DNA of 64,000 bases. Origin: Macrococcus sp. DPC7161. Its GTDB lineage: Bacteria; Bacillota; Bacilli; Staphylococcales; Staphylococcaceae. Every line of letters begins with the position of its first letter. Position 1 is the first letter of the stretch. The stretch is from contig NZ_SDSC01000005.1 of assembly GCF_004117835.1 (NCBI RefSeq), positions 62,001 to 126,000 of the forward strand, written 5' to 3'. The position numbers and the translations under genes were made by a program. Below the pieces are notes generated by a model. It worked only from the letters and a program-made list of their open reading frames with translations. It made no database searches and was not told where the DNA came from. Shown one piece after another: positions 9,221 through 17,735 of the stretch.

Positions 9221-10281
9221 TGTTTAAGGACGCTCAATCGTTCATTACACAAATGTATCAAGATTTAAATAAAGACCATGCTACGTTAAATGGACGACTT
9301 GAAGTCATTCAACAAGAAATTGAGTCAACCGGTACGTATTACCATACACAAGAAGAGTTAATTTATGGCGCACGTGTAGCTTGGCGTAATAGTAATCGAT
9401 GTATTGGCAGATTGTTTTGGGACAAGCTTGAAGTGAAAGATTTAAGGCATTTAGATGATGCTTCAGACATTATTAATGCATTAGAAGATCATATTAAATA
9501 TGCAACAAACGATGGGAGAATTATACCTACCATTAGCATATTCAAGCCCAATACAACCTTCATCTTACATAACGATCAACTGATTCGTTACAGCAACGAT
9601 CCTATTGTTCGTCCGATATTACAACAAATTGAAGACATTCAATCATCAAAAGTACAATCGAAATTTTTACCCTGGCTATATACGTATAACGGTGAAACCA
9701 AAGTACATCCTATCGATGAATCCATCATCCTTGATGTCCCTTTAACGCATCCACAATTTCCGAAGTTTGATGCTTTAAATTTAACTTGGTATGCCATTCC
9801 TATCATCAGTAGCATGGACTTAAACATTGGTGGCGTTATATACACGCTTGTACCATTTAATGGTTGGTATATGGTGTCTGAAATTGCCAGTCGTAATTTA
9901 TTAGATACGTATCGCTATGACTTATTAAACACTGTTGCGAATGCATTTGATTTGGATACGAGTAAAACAAGTACATATTGGCGAGATAAAGCGTTGGTTG
10001 AATTAAATTATGCAGTACATCAATCCTATAAATCTAATAATGTTTCTATCGTCGATCACTACACAGCGAGTAAGCAATTTGAGAAATTTGAACAAAACGA
10101 AAACCAATGCGGACGTCAAGTTACTGGAGATTGGACTTGGCTGATTCCACCTATTTCACCATCGCTCGTACATAACTGGCATAAAGGATATGACAATACA
10201 TACCATAATCCGAACTTTTATTATAAAAAGAAACCAACCAAACAAGAGGACAATCATTCAAATAAATGCCCTTACCATTAA
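9220..10281 (+). CDS. nos: Bacterial nitric oxide synthase oxygenase
   Basis: A 353-residue heme oxygenase domain that oxidises arginine to citrulline and NO, using external reductases. WRNSNRCIG carries the heme-ligand Cys61. The substrate glutamate is in GWYMVSEIASRN, and the C-terminal pterin and heme side ends with GRQVTGDWTWL. Compared with S. aureus NOS from memory, a mid-protein segment after QLIRY is shortened. The usual YPTAPFNGWYM reads YTLVPFNGWYM, replacing a conserved active-site Pro by Thr. In S. aureus nos is paired with prephenate dehydratase; here its partner is the HisA-like gene. Confidence 0.95.
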   Translation: MFKDAQSFITQMYQDLNKDHATLNGRLEVIQQEIESTGTYYHTQEELIYGARVAWRNSNRCIGRLFWDKLEVKDLRHLDDASDIINALEDHIKYATNDGRIIPTISIFKPNTTFILHNDQLIRYSNDPIVRPILQQIEDIQSSKVQSKFLPWLYTYNGETKVHPIDESIILDVPLTHPQFPKFDALNLTWYAIPIISSMDLNIGGVIYTLVPFNGWYMVSEIASRNLLDTYRYDLLNTVANAFDLDTSKTSTYWRDKALVELNYAVHQSYKSNNVSIVDHYTASKQFEKFEQNENQCGRQVTGDWTWLIPPISPSLVHNWHKGYDNTYHNPNFYYKKKPTKQEDNHSNKCPYH

Positions 10282-10284
10282 AAA

Positions 10285-10324
10285 TGCGCTCGAGACATTA
10301 TTAAATGTCTGAGCGCAATTTTTT
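10285..10324 (+). terminator. nos terminator
   Basis: GCGCTcGAGACATT pairs with AATGTCTgAGCGC across a short loop, followed by a T run. It also lies downstream of the convergent beta-helix gene. Confidence 0.85.
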
Positions 10325-10362
10325 ATTTCTTTTTATTTTATTTCTTTATTTATCTATATCTA

Positions 10363-11505
10363 TTAATTTTCAGACACAGATTCTTCTTCCGTTAACAATG
10401 CATCATAAAATGCATTTACACGTTCTTTTTTGACTTTCTTTAGATGTTTATTTTTTACACATACGACATTTTCCGCTTCACCTATTTTTATCGTACATGA
10501 CTCATCTTCACTAAAGACATTATCCACAATAAAGATATCTTTATTTTTAACCTCATCAAAACTTTGAAATAAGATTGCATATTTTGAATTGATAGAATGA
10601 AAATGGTTATTTCTAATTAAAGTTAATTCACCCGCTTCTGTGCCATGTTCTTTACCGAATAAATCAAAGGTATATTTCCCTTTTTTCACAGCCAAGTAGC
10701 GTATTCCACCTTCACAATCATTAAACGTATTATCATGAACATGAAGTACTTTCGACTTTAGGAAAGTTAATGCATAGTCACCCATTTTATCGAATGTATT
10801 ATGTCTGATAGTAATATTTTCATAAAAATTTTCATGCATTGATGCATGTGATCCAATCGCTCTATTCCATGGTTTCATCATCGGCTCGTTAGAATTCCCA
10901 AAATAGCAATGCTCAATAATCACATTTTTGGTAATCGTTCCGTCATACGAACCGAACTTTGGAAATGAATCTTTAAGCTGTAAATCTAATTGAATGGCTT
11001 CAGAAAAGTATCGTGTCCCACCATCATCACGGAATCCTAAAAACTTACAATGACTCACTTTAAAACCATCTATGCCACAAGCATCAATTGCATGTCCTGA
11101 GACGACATTTTTAAATGTAACGTTCTTAATTTCAATTTCTCTCGCATGTCCTAATGACATAATCGTATTGTTATAATTCAGTACATGTCCGAATTGGTCA
11201 AATGTACCACCTTCTATTTTAATATGGCCATGTCCATCGTAACCTTTATATTGACCATTTTTAACACCGTTCTTAAGCATTGCAAATGGACTCATGCGTC
11301 TTAATACTGCATTTTCATGTAAATGCAAATATGTATGGCTGTAAATGACCAATTCTTTAGCGATATAGTATGTCCCTTCTGGGATATATACTTCAACAGG
11401 CCCTTTCTTTGCTTCGTTTAATGCACGTTGAATACCAATCGTATCAAATAACATATTTCTAGTCGTTGCACCATAATCTTTAACGTTGATTCTTCTTTGT
11501 TCCAT
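10363..11505 (-). CDS. Pectate-lyase-superfamily parallel beta-helix protein
   Basis: A 380-residue protein that starts with the PF12708-type pattern VKDYGA ... IQRALNEA ... VYIPEGTYYI. Repeated beta-helix rungs follow, such as IKNVTFKNV, VIIEHCYFGNS and ITIRHNTFDKM. The fold is typical of polysaccharide-acting enzymes and of phage tail spikes. No signal peptide or membrane segment is visible, so it appears cytosolic or is exported in another way. A DDGG motif (about residues 157-160) is a possible active-site loop. It stands alone; substrate unknown. Confidence 0.75.
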   Translation of the reverse strand: MEQRRINVKDYGATTRNMLFDTIGIQRALNEAKKGPVEVYIPEGTYYIAKELVIYSHTYLHLHENAVLRRMSPFAMLKNGVKNGQYKGYDGHGHIKIEGGTFDQFGHVLNYNNTIMSLGHAREIEIKNVTFKNVVSGHAIDACGIDGFKVSHCKFLGFRDDGGTRYFSEAIQLDLQLKDSFPKFGSYDGTITKNVIIEHCYFGNSNEPMMKPWNRAIGSHASMHENFYENITIRHNTFDKMGDYALTFLKSKVLHVHDNTFNDCEGGIRYLAVKKGKYTFDLFGKEHGTEAGELTLIRNNHFHSINSKYAILFQSFDEVKNKDIFIVDNVFSEDESCTIKIGEAENVVCVKNKHLKKVKKERVNAFYDALLTEEESVSEN

Positions 11506-11596
11506 TATTTCACCAAATTCCTCATAAATATCGATATATTGTCTAATAGTATATTATACTAAATATAACAAAATAAACATGAGAGAGGTTTTGAAA

Positions 11597-12154
11597 ATGA
11601 CTCAAGCATTTATTTTAGTAGACTATTCTTATGATTTCGTAGCAACGGATGGTAAATTAACTTGTGGTGCGCCTGCACAAGCAATTGAATCTGCTATTTA
11701 TGAAAAATGGCAAACATATTCATCAAAAAAGTTACCGATTTTTGTCATGATGGATTTACATCACGAAAATGATGCTTTTCATCCAGAAACGAAGCTTTTT
11801 CCACCACATAACATTGAAGGCACAGATGGCAGAAAGTTATACGGAAAGATTCATGATTTATATTCTGTAGAACAAAATGAGCCACATATATTTTGGCTAG
11901 ATAAACGTCGTTATTCTAGTTTTTGTGGTACACCACTTCATCAATTACTTCAAGAACGTGGTATTACAGAAATAGAAGTTGCGGGCGTATGTACAGATAT
12001 TTGTGTGTTGCATACTGTTATTGACGCATTCAATTTAGGTTACAAAGTCACAGTTGATGAAAATTGTGTTGCGAGTTTTGATCAAACTGGTCATGAATAT
12101 GCTTTAAAACATTTTAAAAATGTATTAGGCATGGCTGTAGATACACATTCTTAA
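11597..12154 (+). CDS. pncA: Nicotinamidase (isochorismatase-like cysteine hydrolase)
   Basis: A 185-residue enzyme converting nicotinamide to nicotinate. The catalytic Asp is in FILVDYSYDF (Asp9). The metal site is MMDLHHENDAFHP. The nucleophilic Cys is in GVCTDICVLHT near residue 137. GAGAGAGG lies just before the ATG at 11597, while an ATG at 11579 overlaps that site. Together with pncB and nadE at 4.9-7.2 kb it completes nicotinamide salvage to NAD. An isochorismatase role is less likely because of the metal motif. Confidence 0.88.
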   Translation: MTQAFILVDYSYDFVATDGKLTCGAPAQAIESAIYEKWQTYSSKKLPIFVMMDLHHENDAFHPETKLFPPHNIEGTDGRKLYGKIHDLYSVEQNEPHIFWLDKRRYSSFCGTPLHQLLQERGITEIEVAGVCTDICVLHTVIDAFNLGYKVTVDENCVASFDQTGHEYALKHFKNVLGMAVDTHS

Positions 12155-12199
12155 TCATGATAAAATAAAGTTTATAATACACATTAAAGGAGATTACTC

Positions 12200-13120
12200 A
12201 TGACAATTTTAACTTTTGGACACAAAAATCCTGATACAGACACAATTACATCTGCATTAGTAATGGCAGATTTACAAAAAGCTTTAGGCAAAGATATCGA
12301 AGCAGTTCGTTTAGGCGAATTAAACGGTGAAACAGCTTATGCATTAGATTATTTCAAAGTAGATGCACCACGTTTATTAACAGATGCTTTAAACGGCGAA
12401 GAAGTTATTTTAGTAGACCACAACGAATTCCAACAATCAGCAGACGGTATTGAATCTGCAACAATTTCTATGGTTGTGGACCACCACCGTATTGCAAACT
12501 TTGAAACTGCTGGACCATTATTCTACCGTGCTGAGCCTGTAGGTTGTACAGCAACTATTTTAAATAAAATGTATAAAGAAAATGGTATTGAAATCAAACC
12601 TGAAATTGCTGGTTTAATGGTTTCTGCAATTATTTCTGACTCATTATTATTCAAGTCACCTACATGTACTGAAGAAGATGTTAAGGCAGCGAAAGAATTA
12701 GCTGCAATTGCAAACGTTGATGTTGAAGCATACGGTTTAGAAATGTTAAAAGCTGGTGCGAAAACAAGTGATAAATCTGCAGAAGAATTATTAAATATCG
12801 ATGCAAAAAGTTTCGCAATGGGTGAAAAACAAGTACGTGTTGCACAAGTAAACACTGTCGATATTGATGAAGTATTAAACCGTCAAGAAGAATTAACAAA
12901 TGCAATCAATGCAGAAACTGCAAAAGAAGGCTATGATTTATTCGTATTAGTTGTAACGGATATTTTAAATTCTGATTCTAAAGTATTGGCTTTAGGTCAA
13001 GAACAAGCGGCTGTTGAAAAAGCATTTAACGTCTCTTTAGAAAATGACACAGCTTTATTAAAAGGTGTTGTTTCTCGTAAAAAACAAGTTGTACCTCAAT
13101 TAACTGAAGTATTAGCTTAA
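12200..13120 (+). CDS. ppaC: Manganese-dependent inorganic pyrophosphatase (family II)
   Basis: A 306-residue DHH-superfamily enzyme that hydrolyses pyrophosphate to drive biosynthesis forward. Metal ligands are visible in GHKNPDTDT (residues 7-15) and VDHHRIANF (about 95). The C-terminal substrate motif is [11 protein letters not shown] typical RBS, AAGGAG, precedes the ATG. Codon use is strongly biased toward preferred codons, as expected of a highly expressed gene. Confidence 0.97.
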   Translation: MTILTFGHKNPDTDTITSALVMADLQKALGKDIEAVRLGELNGETAYALDYFKVDAPRLLTDALNGEEVILVDHNEFQQSADGIESATISMVVDHHRIANFETAGPLFYRAEPVGCTATILNKMYKENGIEIKPEIAGLMVSAIISDSLLFKSPTCTEEDVKAAKELAAIANVDVEAYGLEMLKAGAKTSDKSAEELLNIDAKSFAMGEKQVRVAQVNTVDIDEVLNRQEELTNAINAETAKEGYDLFVLVVTDILNSDSKVLALGQEQAAVEKAFNVSLENDTALLKGVVSRKKQVVPQLTEVLA

Positions 13121-13139
13121 TATGAATTAATAACAATAT

Positions 13140-13168
13140 AAAAACCGCGTTCAACGAACGCGGTTTTT
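13140..13168 (+). terminator. ppaC terminator
   Basis: AAAACCGCGTTC and GAACGCGG with a three-base loop, then TTTTT. Confidence 0.9.
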
Positions 13169-13250
13169 ATATTGAAAGAATGAAAAAATGGTATAGCTTT
13201 ATTATAAATTAAATTTTCTGAATAATCAATCATTAATTTGATATTTTATA

Positions 13251-13562
13251 CTATACAACTTTTAAGCCGATAATTGAAACAATTATACAAACGATTAAAA
13301 TGAGCTTCAGCAAATTTACTTCTTCTTTATACACAAGCATTCCTACAATAACACTCCCCATCGCACCAATGCCTGTCCACACACCGTATGCAGTTCCGAG
13401 TGGAATGGTTTTTAAAGCAATACTCAATAAAAATAAACTACATAAACTTAATATAAACCAAATGACAGTCCATTTTTTAACTTTAAATGAATCGGTTTTT
13501 TTGAGTGCCATCACCATAATGACTTCCATCAGTCCCGCACTGATTAATATCATCCAATTCAT
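13251..13562 (-). CDS. SMR-family efflux protein, second of a pair
   Basis: A 103-residue protein with four membrane helices of the small multidrug resistance family. The essential membrane glutamate is in SAGLMEVIMV (Glu13). GTAYGVWTGIGAMGSV is the conserved helix 3 signature. It follows its partner by three bases, an arrangement typical of heterodimeric SMR pairs such as YkkC/YkkD. The substrate may be a quaternary amine or guanidinium-like cation; sequence cannot settle this. Confidence 0.88.
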   Translation of the reverse strand: MNWMILISAGLMEVIMVMALKKTDSFKVKKWTVIWFILSLCSLFLLSIALKTIPLGTAYGVWTGIGAMGSVIVGMLVYKEEVNLLKLILIVCIIVSIIGLKVV

Positions 13563-13565
13563 AAA

Positions 13566-13901
13566 TTACTCCTTTGCAATAACTTTTAAACCAATGATTG
13601 ATCCTATTAATAACACAACAAAAAACAACTTTAATAAGTGCATTGGTTCATTCAAAAATGCAACACCATAAATTACCGTCCCTACAGCACCAATCCCTGT
13701 GTAAATGGCATACGCTGTACCAATTTCAAGTCTTGTTAATGCATAACCAAAACAATAAAAAGAAATCACCATAATGCATAGCGTAATCAGCGTCCATTTT
13801 AAATTGGTAAAACCATGCGCATATTTCAAACCAACTGCCCACGCCACTTCCAACAAGCCACCTAAGACTAGTAATAACCATGCTTTATTTACTTTCGTCA
13901 T
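13566..13901 (-). CDS. SMR-family efflux protein, first of a pair
   Basis: A 111-residue four-helix SMR protein with Glu18 in GGLLEVAWAVGLKY. The LEVAWAVGLKY form and the helix 3 signature GTAYAIYTGIGAVGTV resemble the SugE/YkkC branch. Its start lies two bases from the stop of the upstream oxidoreductase, so the three genes form one operon. There is therefore no room for a guanidine riboswitch directly in front of the pair. Confidence 0.88.
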   Translation of the reverse strand: MTKVNKAWLLLVLGGLLEVAWAVGLKYAHGFTNLKWTLITLCIMVISFYCFGYALTRLEIGTAYAIYTGIGAVGTVIYGVAFLNEPMHLLKLFFVVLLIGSIIGLKVIAKE

Positions 13902-13903
13902 TA

Positions 13904-14875
13904 CTAAAACCTTAATGCTTGCATTGTTTTTAAAGTATCAATCATCTGCATCATTTGTATTGAAGTTTCATGTTTAAACGCTACTTTTGAAGCTACTTTA
14001 TCATTTGCTTTAACCGTATTAATAAAATGGTCTAATTCATAAGACATTGGTGGATTTGGGCTTTCAAATGTTTCAACCACTTCATTTTGACGGTTTAATA
14101 ATTGCACGACATTCGGTGCAGAAATTTTATCAATTATTATAATGCCACGTTCACCAATAATTTCAGAAGGCAAGTGCGAATCCACAATCTTAGAGTAATT
14201 TAAATTCGCCACTTTATCTTCATACTGACATAAAATGCTACCATGCGCATCTGCTCCAGAAGAAAGTTTTAAGTGACTAACTTGTATACTTTCTGGTGTA
14301 CCAAACAAATCGATTAACGGACTTATTGTGTACACACCAATATCCATCATTGCTCCATTACCTAACTCAGGTTTAAAAGCATTTTCAATGATACCCTCTT
14401 TGTATTTGTCGTATCTTGATGAATATTGATGGTAATGAAAGTTGATATGTCTTACAGGTCCAATTGTTTCCAACCAAAATTTCACCTTTTCAAAAGAAGG
14501 CGCATATAAATTTTTCATTGCCTCCAAAAATAAACCATCAGAGTCTTGTTCAGCATTCAAAATGGCTTTTAAATTTTCACTGTTGATAGTCACTGGCTTT
14601 TCACATAAAACGTGCTTATTATGTTGTAATGCCTTAATTGCTTGTTCGTGATGAATGTAATTAGGCGTCGCAATATAAACTGCTTCTAATTCAGGATCAT
14701 TTAAAAATGCTTCTAAATCATCCGTACAGTATTTTAATGCATGTTTGTCTCCAAATGCTTTCGCTTTGTCCATCGTTCTTGAATAAACGCTATAAGGTTC
14801 AAAGTCTTCAATTGATGCACCAGATGCAATCAATCTGTCTGTAATCCAATTCGTACCGATAAATCCAAATTTCAT
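13904..14875 (-). CDS. Gfo/Idh/MocA family NAD(P)-dependent oxidoreductase
   Basis: A 323-residue enzyme with an N-terminal Rossmann fold (GFIGTNWITDRLI) and the family motif CEKPVT near residue 95. The C-terminal alpha/beta domain carries HYHQYSSRYD and GNGAMMDIGVY, the region that usually holds the catalytic Lys/His partner. Members oxidise sugars, inositols or trans-dihydrodiols; the substrate here is unknown. It is the first gene of an operon with the SMR pair. Confidence 0.88.
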   Translation of the reverse strand: MKFGFIGTNWITDRLIASGASIEDFEPYSVYSRTMDKAKAFGDKHALKYCTDDLEAFLNDPELEAVYIATPNYIHHEQAIKALQHNKHVLCEKPVTINSENLKAILNAEQDSDGLFLEAMKNLYAPSFEKVKFWLETIGPVRHINFHYHQYSSRYDKYKEGIIENAFKPELGNGAMMDIGVYTISPLIDLFGTPESIQVSHLKLSSGADAHGSILCQYEDKVANLNYSKIVDSHLPSEIIGERGIIIIDKISAPNVVQLLNRQNEVVETFESPNPPMSYELDHFINTVKANDKVASKVAFKHETSIQMMQMIDTLKTMQALRF

Positions 14876-14974
14876 AAGTCACCTCATCTATATAGTTCCA
14901 TTTATTTTATCATTTTATCGTTTTATTATAAAATTAAGTAAATCTTTAAGAAAACTTTTTATAGAGGTGTCATT

Positions 14975-16348
14975 ATGAACATTCATGAAATTGTAGCCAA
15001 TCAAAAGTCTTACTTTAAAACACATGAAACAAAACAAGTAAAATTCAGAAGAAAAAAATTAAAAGCTTTAAAAAAAGCGATTCAACAACATGAAACAGAT
15101 ATCATAGATGCGCTTAATTCAGATTTAGGTAAAAGTAAAGTCGAAGCCTATGCGACTGAAATTGGGATTGTTTTAAAATCATTATCATTATTCATTAAAG
15201 AATTAAAAGGATGGGCAAGAAAAGAATCGATTCATACACCTATGCTACAGTTTCCAGGAAAGAGTTATTTATACCGTGAACCTTATGGTACTGTGCTGAT
15301 CATTGGTCCATACAACTATCCATTCCAATTAGTGATGGAACCTTTAATTGGTGCCATTGCAGCAGGTAATACAGCTATTGTGAAACCATCAGAACTCACA
15401 CCACAAACGAGTATGGTCATCGAACAAATTATTGAAAGTGTATTTGATACTGAGTATGTACAAGTAATTCAAGGCGAACAAGAAACAACAGAAGCATTAT
15501 TAAATGAAAGATTCGACTTCATTTTCTTTACAGGAAGTACACGAGTTGGTCAAATCGTCTATGAGAAAGCAAGTAAGCATCTTACACCTGTAGCTTTAGA
15601 ATTAGGCGGTAAAAGTCCTACAATTATTGATAAAACAGCCAATCTAAAAGTTGCAGCTGAACGTATTGCATTCGGTAAATTTATGAACGCGGGTCAAACA
15701 TGTGTAGCACCAGATTATGTGCTTATCGATGAAAGTATTAAAGATAAATTTATATCTGCGATGCAATCGACCATTACTGACTTTTACGGTAAAACACCTG
15801 AAACAAGCCCAGACTTTGGACGTATTGTGAATGATAAACATTTTAATCGCTTAATTTCATTATTAAATGATGCAGAAAATAACATTGTCATTGGTGGACA
15901 ACATGATGCAAATGAACTGTATATCGCACCAACATTATTAAGTGATGTAAAAAGTACTCAACAAATCATGCAAGAAGAAATATTCGGACCTTTATTACCA
16001 ATCATTAGTTATCAAGATAAAACAGAAATATTTGATTTCATCAATCAATATGAAAAACCACTCGCATTATATGTATTCTCTGAAGACCGTGACTTCACAG
16101 ATCAAATCATGCGTGAAGTTTCATTTGGCGGTGGATGTGTAAATGACACAATTATGCATTTAACAAACCCGAACTTACCATTCGGAGGCGTCGGTCACTC
16201 TGGTATTGGTAGCTATCATGGTAAACATTCATATTTATTATTTAGCCATGAAAAAAGCATCATGACAAAAAGTACAAAATTAGAATCTGGTGTGATGTTC
16301 CCACCTTATAAAGGGAAATTCAGATACGTTAAACAAATCTTTAAATAA
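14975..16348 (+). CDS. Aldehyde dehydrogenase, class-3-like
   Basis: A 457-residue NAD(P)-dependent aldehyde dehydrogenase. Its length and C-terminal extension (MFPPYKGKFRYVKQIFK) fit the ALDH3 branch, which accepts medium or long aldehydes. The catalytic Glu is in LELGGKSP and the catalytic Cys is in NAGQTCVAPDY. The cofactor loop is FTGSTRVGQ. The terminal segment may contact the membrane in this family. Physiological substrate unknown. It is divergent from the oxidoreductase gene. Confidence 0.92.
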   Translation: MNIHEIVANQKSYFKTHETKQVKFRRKKLKALKKAIQQHETDIIDALNSDLGKSKVEAYATEIGIVLKSLSLFIKELKGWARKESIHTPMLQFPGKSYLYREPYGTVLIIGPYNYPFQLVMEPLIGAIAAGNTAIVKPSELTPQTSMVIEQIIESVFDTEYVQVIQGEQETTEALLNERFDFIFFTGSTRVGQIVYEKASKHLTPVALELGGKSPTIIDKTANLKVAAERIAFGKFMNAGQTCVAPDYVLIDESIKDKFISAMQSTITDFYGKTPETSPDFGRIVNDKHFNRLISLLNDAENNIVIGGQHDANELYIAPTLLSDVKSTQQIMQEEIFGPLLPIISYQDKTEIFDFINQYEKPLALYVFSEDRDFTDQIMREVSFGGGCVNDTIMHLTNPNLPFGGVGHSGIGSYHGKHSYLLFSHEKSIMTKSTKLESGVMFPPYKGKFRYVKQIFK

Positions 16349-16353
16349 AACTA

Positions 16354-16384
16354 ATGCGAGGCATCTGTAATAGATGCCTCGCTT
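16354..16384 (+). terminator. Aldehyde dehydrogenase terminator
   Basis: GCGAGGCATC and GATGCCTCGC flank a seven-base loop. It lies between convergent genes and could serve both. Confidence 0.85.
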
Positions 16385-16403
16385 TGATTTGTTAATAATC
16401 TGT

Positions 16404-17426
16404 TTAATTAAAAATCACACAAACGCCTTCTGGTACTTTTTGTGTATTATCTACCATTGTTAATAATCCTGTTTCAATATCGCGTTCAAAGAGTACTAAA
16501 TGACCACTTCTTTCATGTGCACATACTAAGAAACGATCTGATGGATCAATATTGAAATCTCTTGGCCAATCGCCGCCACTTTCAACGCATCCAACGTTCT
16601 TTAACGCTTCTCCATTCCCTAACACTTCATATACTGTAATCGATTGATGTCCTCTATTAGAAACATAAACGAAGCGTTGATCATGACTCATGCGTACTGC
16701 AGCACCTTGTGAATGACCATCAAAAGCTTCAGGTAATGCTTGATATGTTTCTAATACTTTAAATTGACCTTGATTGTATTCAAGTACCGTCACTTTATTA
16801 GAAAGTTCAGTAAATAAATAAGCGTATTTGCCATTTTCATGGAAGACTAGATGTCTTGGGCCACTTCCGGGTGCCACTTTTAATGTATGGACTTGTTCAA
16901 AACCATCTTCTCCAAATGAAAATGTAATGACCTCATCTGTTCCTAAATCAACAGCTACTGCATATTTATGGTCTGGTGTTTCTTGAATAAAATGCGTATG
17001 AGCATTGTCTTGTCTTTCTGTATTAGGGCCATTCCCTTTTTGTTGGTGTGTATCGATAAAGCGTTCAATATTTAAATCTTTGTCTAGACCGTACAATCTA
17101 ACGACACCATCTCCATATACCGCTTCTAATAAATACTTACCATCATGTGAGATTGAAATATGACATCCTGTTGATTGATGTGGTAATACATCATTTGTCG
17201 CTTTCAGTGTTTCATCACTTTCTATTTGATAACTTTGAATACCACATTGATTATCTGATTTTTTAATACCATATAAATGATCTTTATACTTTGCAATATA
17301 TGTTGAAGCTTGTACTTCATAGCCAGTTTCTACACTATGAATCACCTTTTTATCTTCATCAATAGAGAACTTGTAAATACCTTTACCATTTTCTTTTGTA
17401 TATGAACCAATATATCCTGTTATCAT
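16404..17426 (-). CDS. Lactonase family protein, seven-bladed beta-propeller
   Basis: A 340-residue protein of the 6-phosphogluconolactonase/YkgB (PF10282) type. MITGYIGSYTKENGKGIY opens the first blade. GCHISISHDGKYLLEAVYGDG, GSGPRHLVFHENGKYAYL and GDWPRDFNIDPSDRFLV mark successive blades. Family members open lactone rings in the cytosol, often in the oxidative pentose phosphate route. The start is the ATG at 17424-17426 behind GGAGG; six upstream codons containing that site are not coding. Confidence 0.88.
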   Translation of the reverse strand: MITGYIGSYTKENGKGIYKFSIDEDKKVIHSVETGYEVQASTYIAKYKDHLYGIKKSDNQCGIQSYQIESDETLKATNDVLPHQSTGCHISISHDGKYLLEAVYGDGVVRLYGLDKDLNIERFIDTHQQKGNGPNTERQDNAHTHFIQETPDHKYAVAVDLGTDEVITFSFGEDGFEQVHTLKVAPGSGPRHLVFHENGKYAYLFTELSNKVTVLEYNQGQFKVLETYQALPEAFDGHSQGAAVRMSHDQRFVYVSNRGHQSITVYEVLGNGEALKNVGCVESGGDWPRDFNIDPSDRFLVCAHERSGHLVLFERDIETGLLTMVDNTQKVPEGVCVIFN

Positions 17427-17613
17427 ATTATTCCCTCCAAACATTGTACTTTCATTTTAGCAAACTGTTTTCATACTATAAAATATTAACCCCTTACATA
17501 TGATTTAACAATCTACTTCCATTAATTTGTATGTCTAAAAAAACACATAATGTCAGTTATTGTTAACAAAATATGCATTATCATAATTTATTTAATTTTA
17601 ATGCAATTTTTTC

Positions 17614-17642
17614 TTGCAAGAAGTTTAGTAATACATTACAAT
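17614..17642 (+). promoter_or_regulatory. Probable sigma-A promoter of the spermidine operon
   Basis: TTGCAA and TACAAT are separated by 17 bases. They sit about 90 bases before the TTG start at 17736. This supports that start over an open but unsupported upstream frame. Confidence 0.5.
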
Positions 17643-17735
17643 TTGTTTGGTAAATATAAAAGAAGCAGTTATACAGAACAATTAGTTAAGTATAAACCTT
17701 ATTTTATTATTGCAATTTGCATTAGAGGTGATTTT

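Noticed and set aside
10363-11505. Prophage tail-spike remnant
   Set aside because: The gene is intact, has its own neighbourhood of housekeeping genes, and no other phage-like gene is nearby.
13902-14975. A guanidine riboswitch for the SMR pair
   Set aside because: The pair starts two bases after the oxidoreductase gene, and the 99 bases before that gene show no structured leader with the ykkC pattern that I could recognise.
17550-17735. A 62-codon N-terminal extension of the arginine decarboxylase
   Set aside because: It lacks a ribosome site, is AT-rich and crosses a good promoter. The TTG at 17736 has AGAGGTG in position and gives a normal family N terminus.
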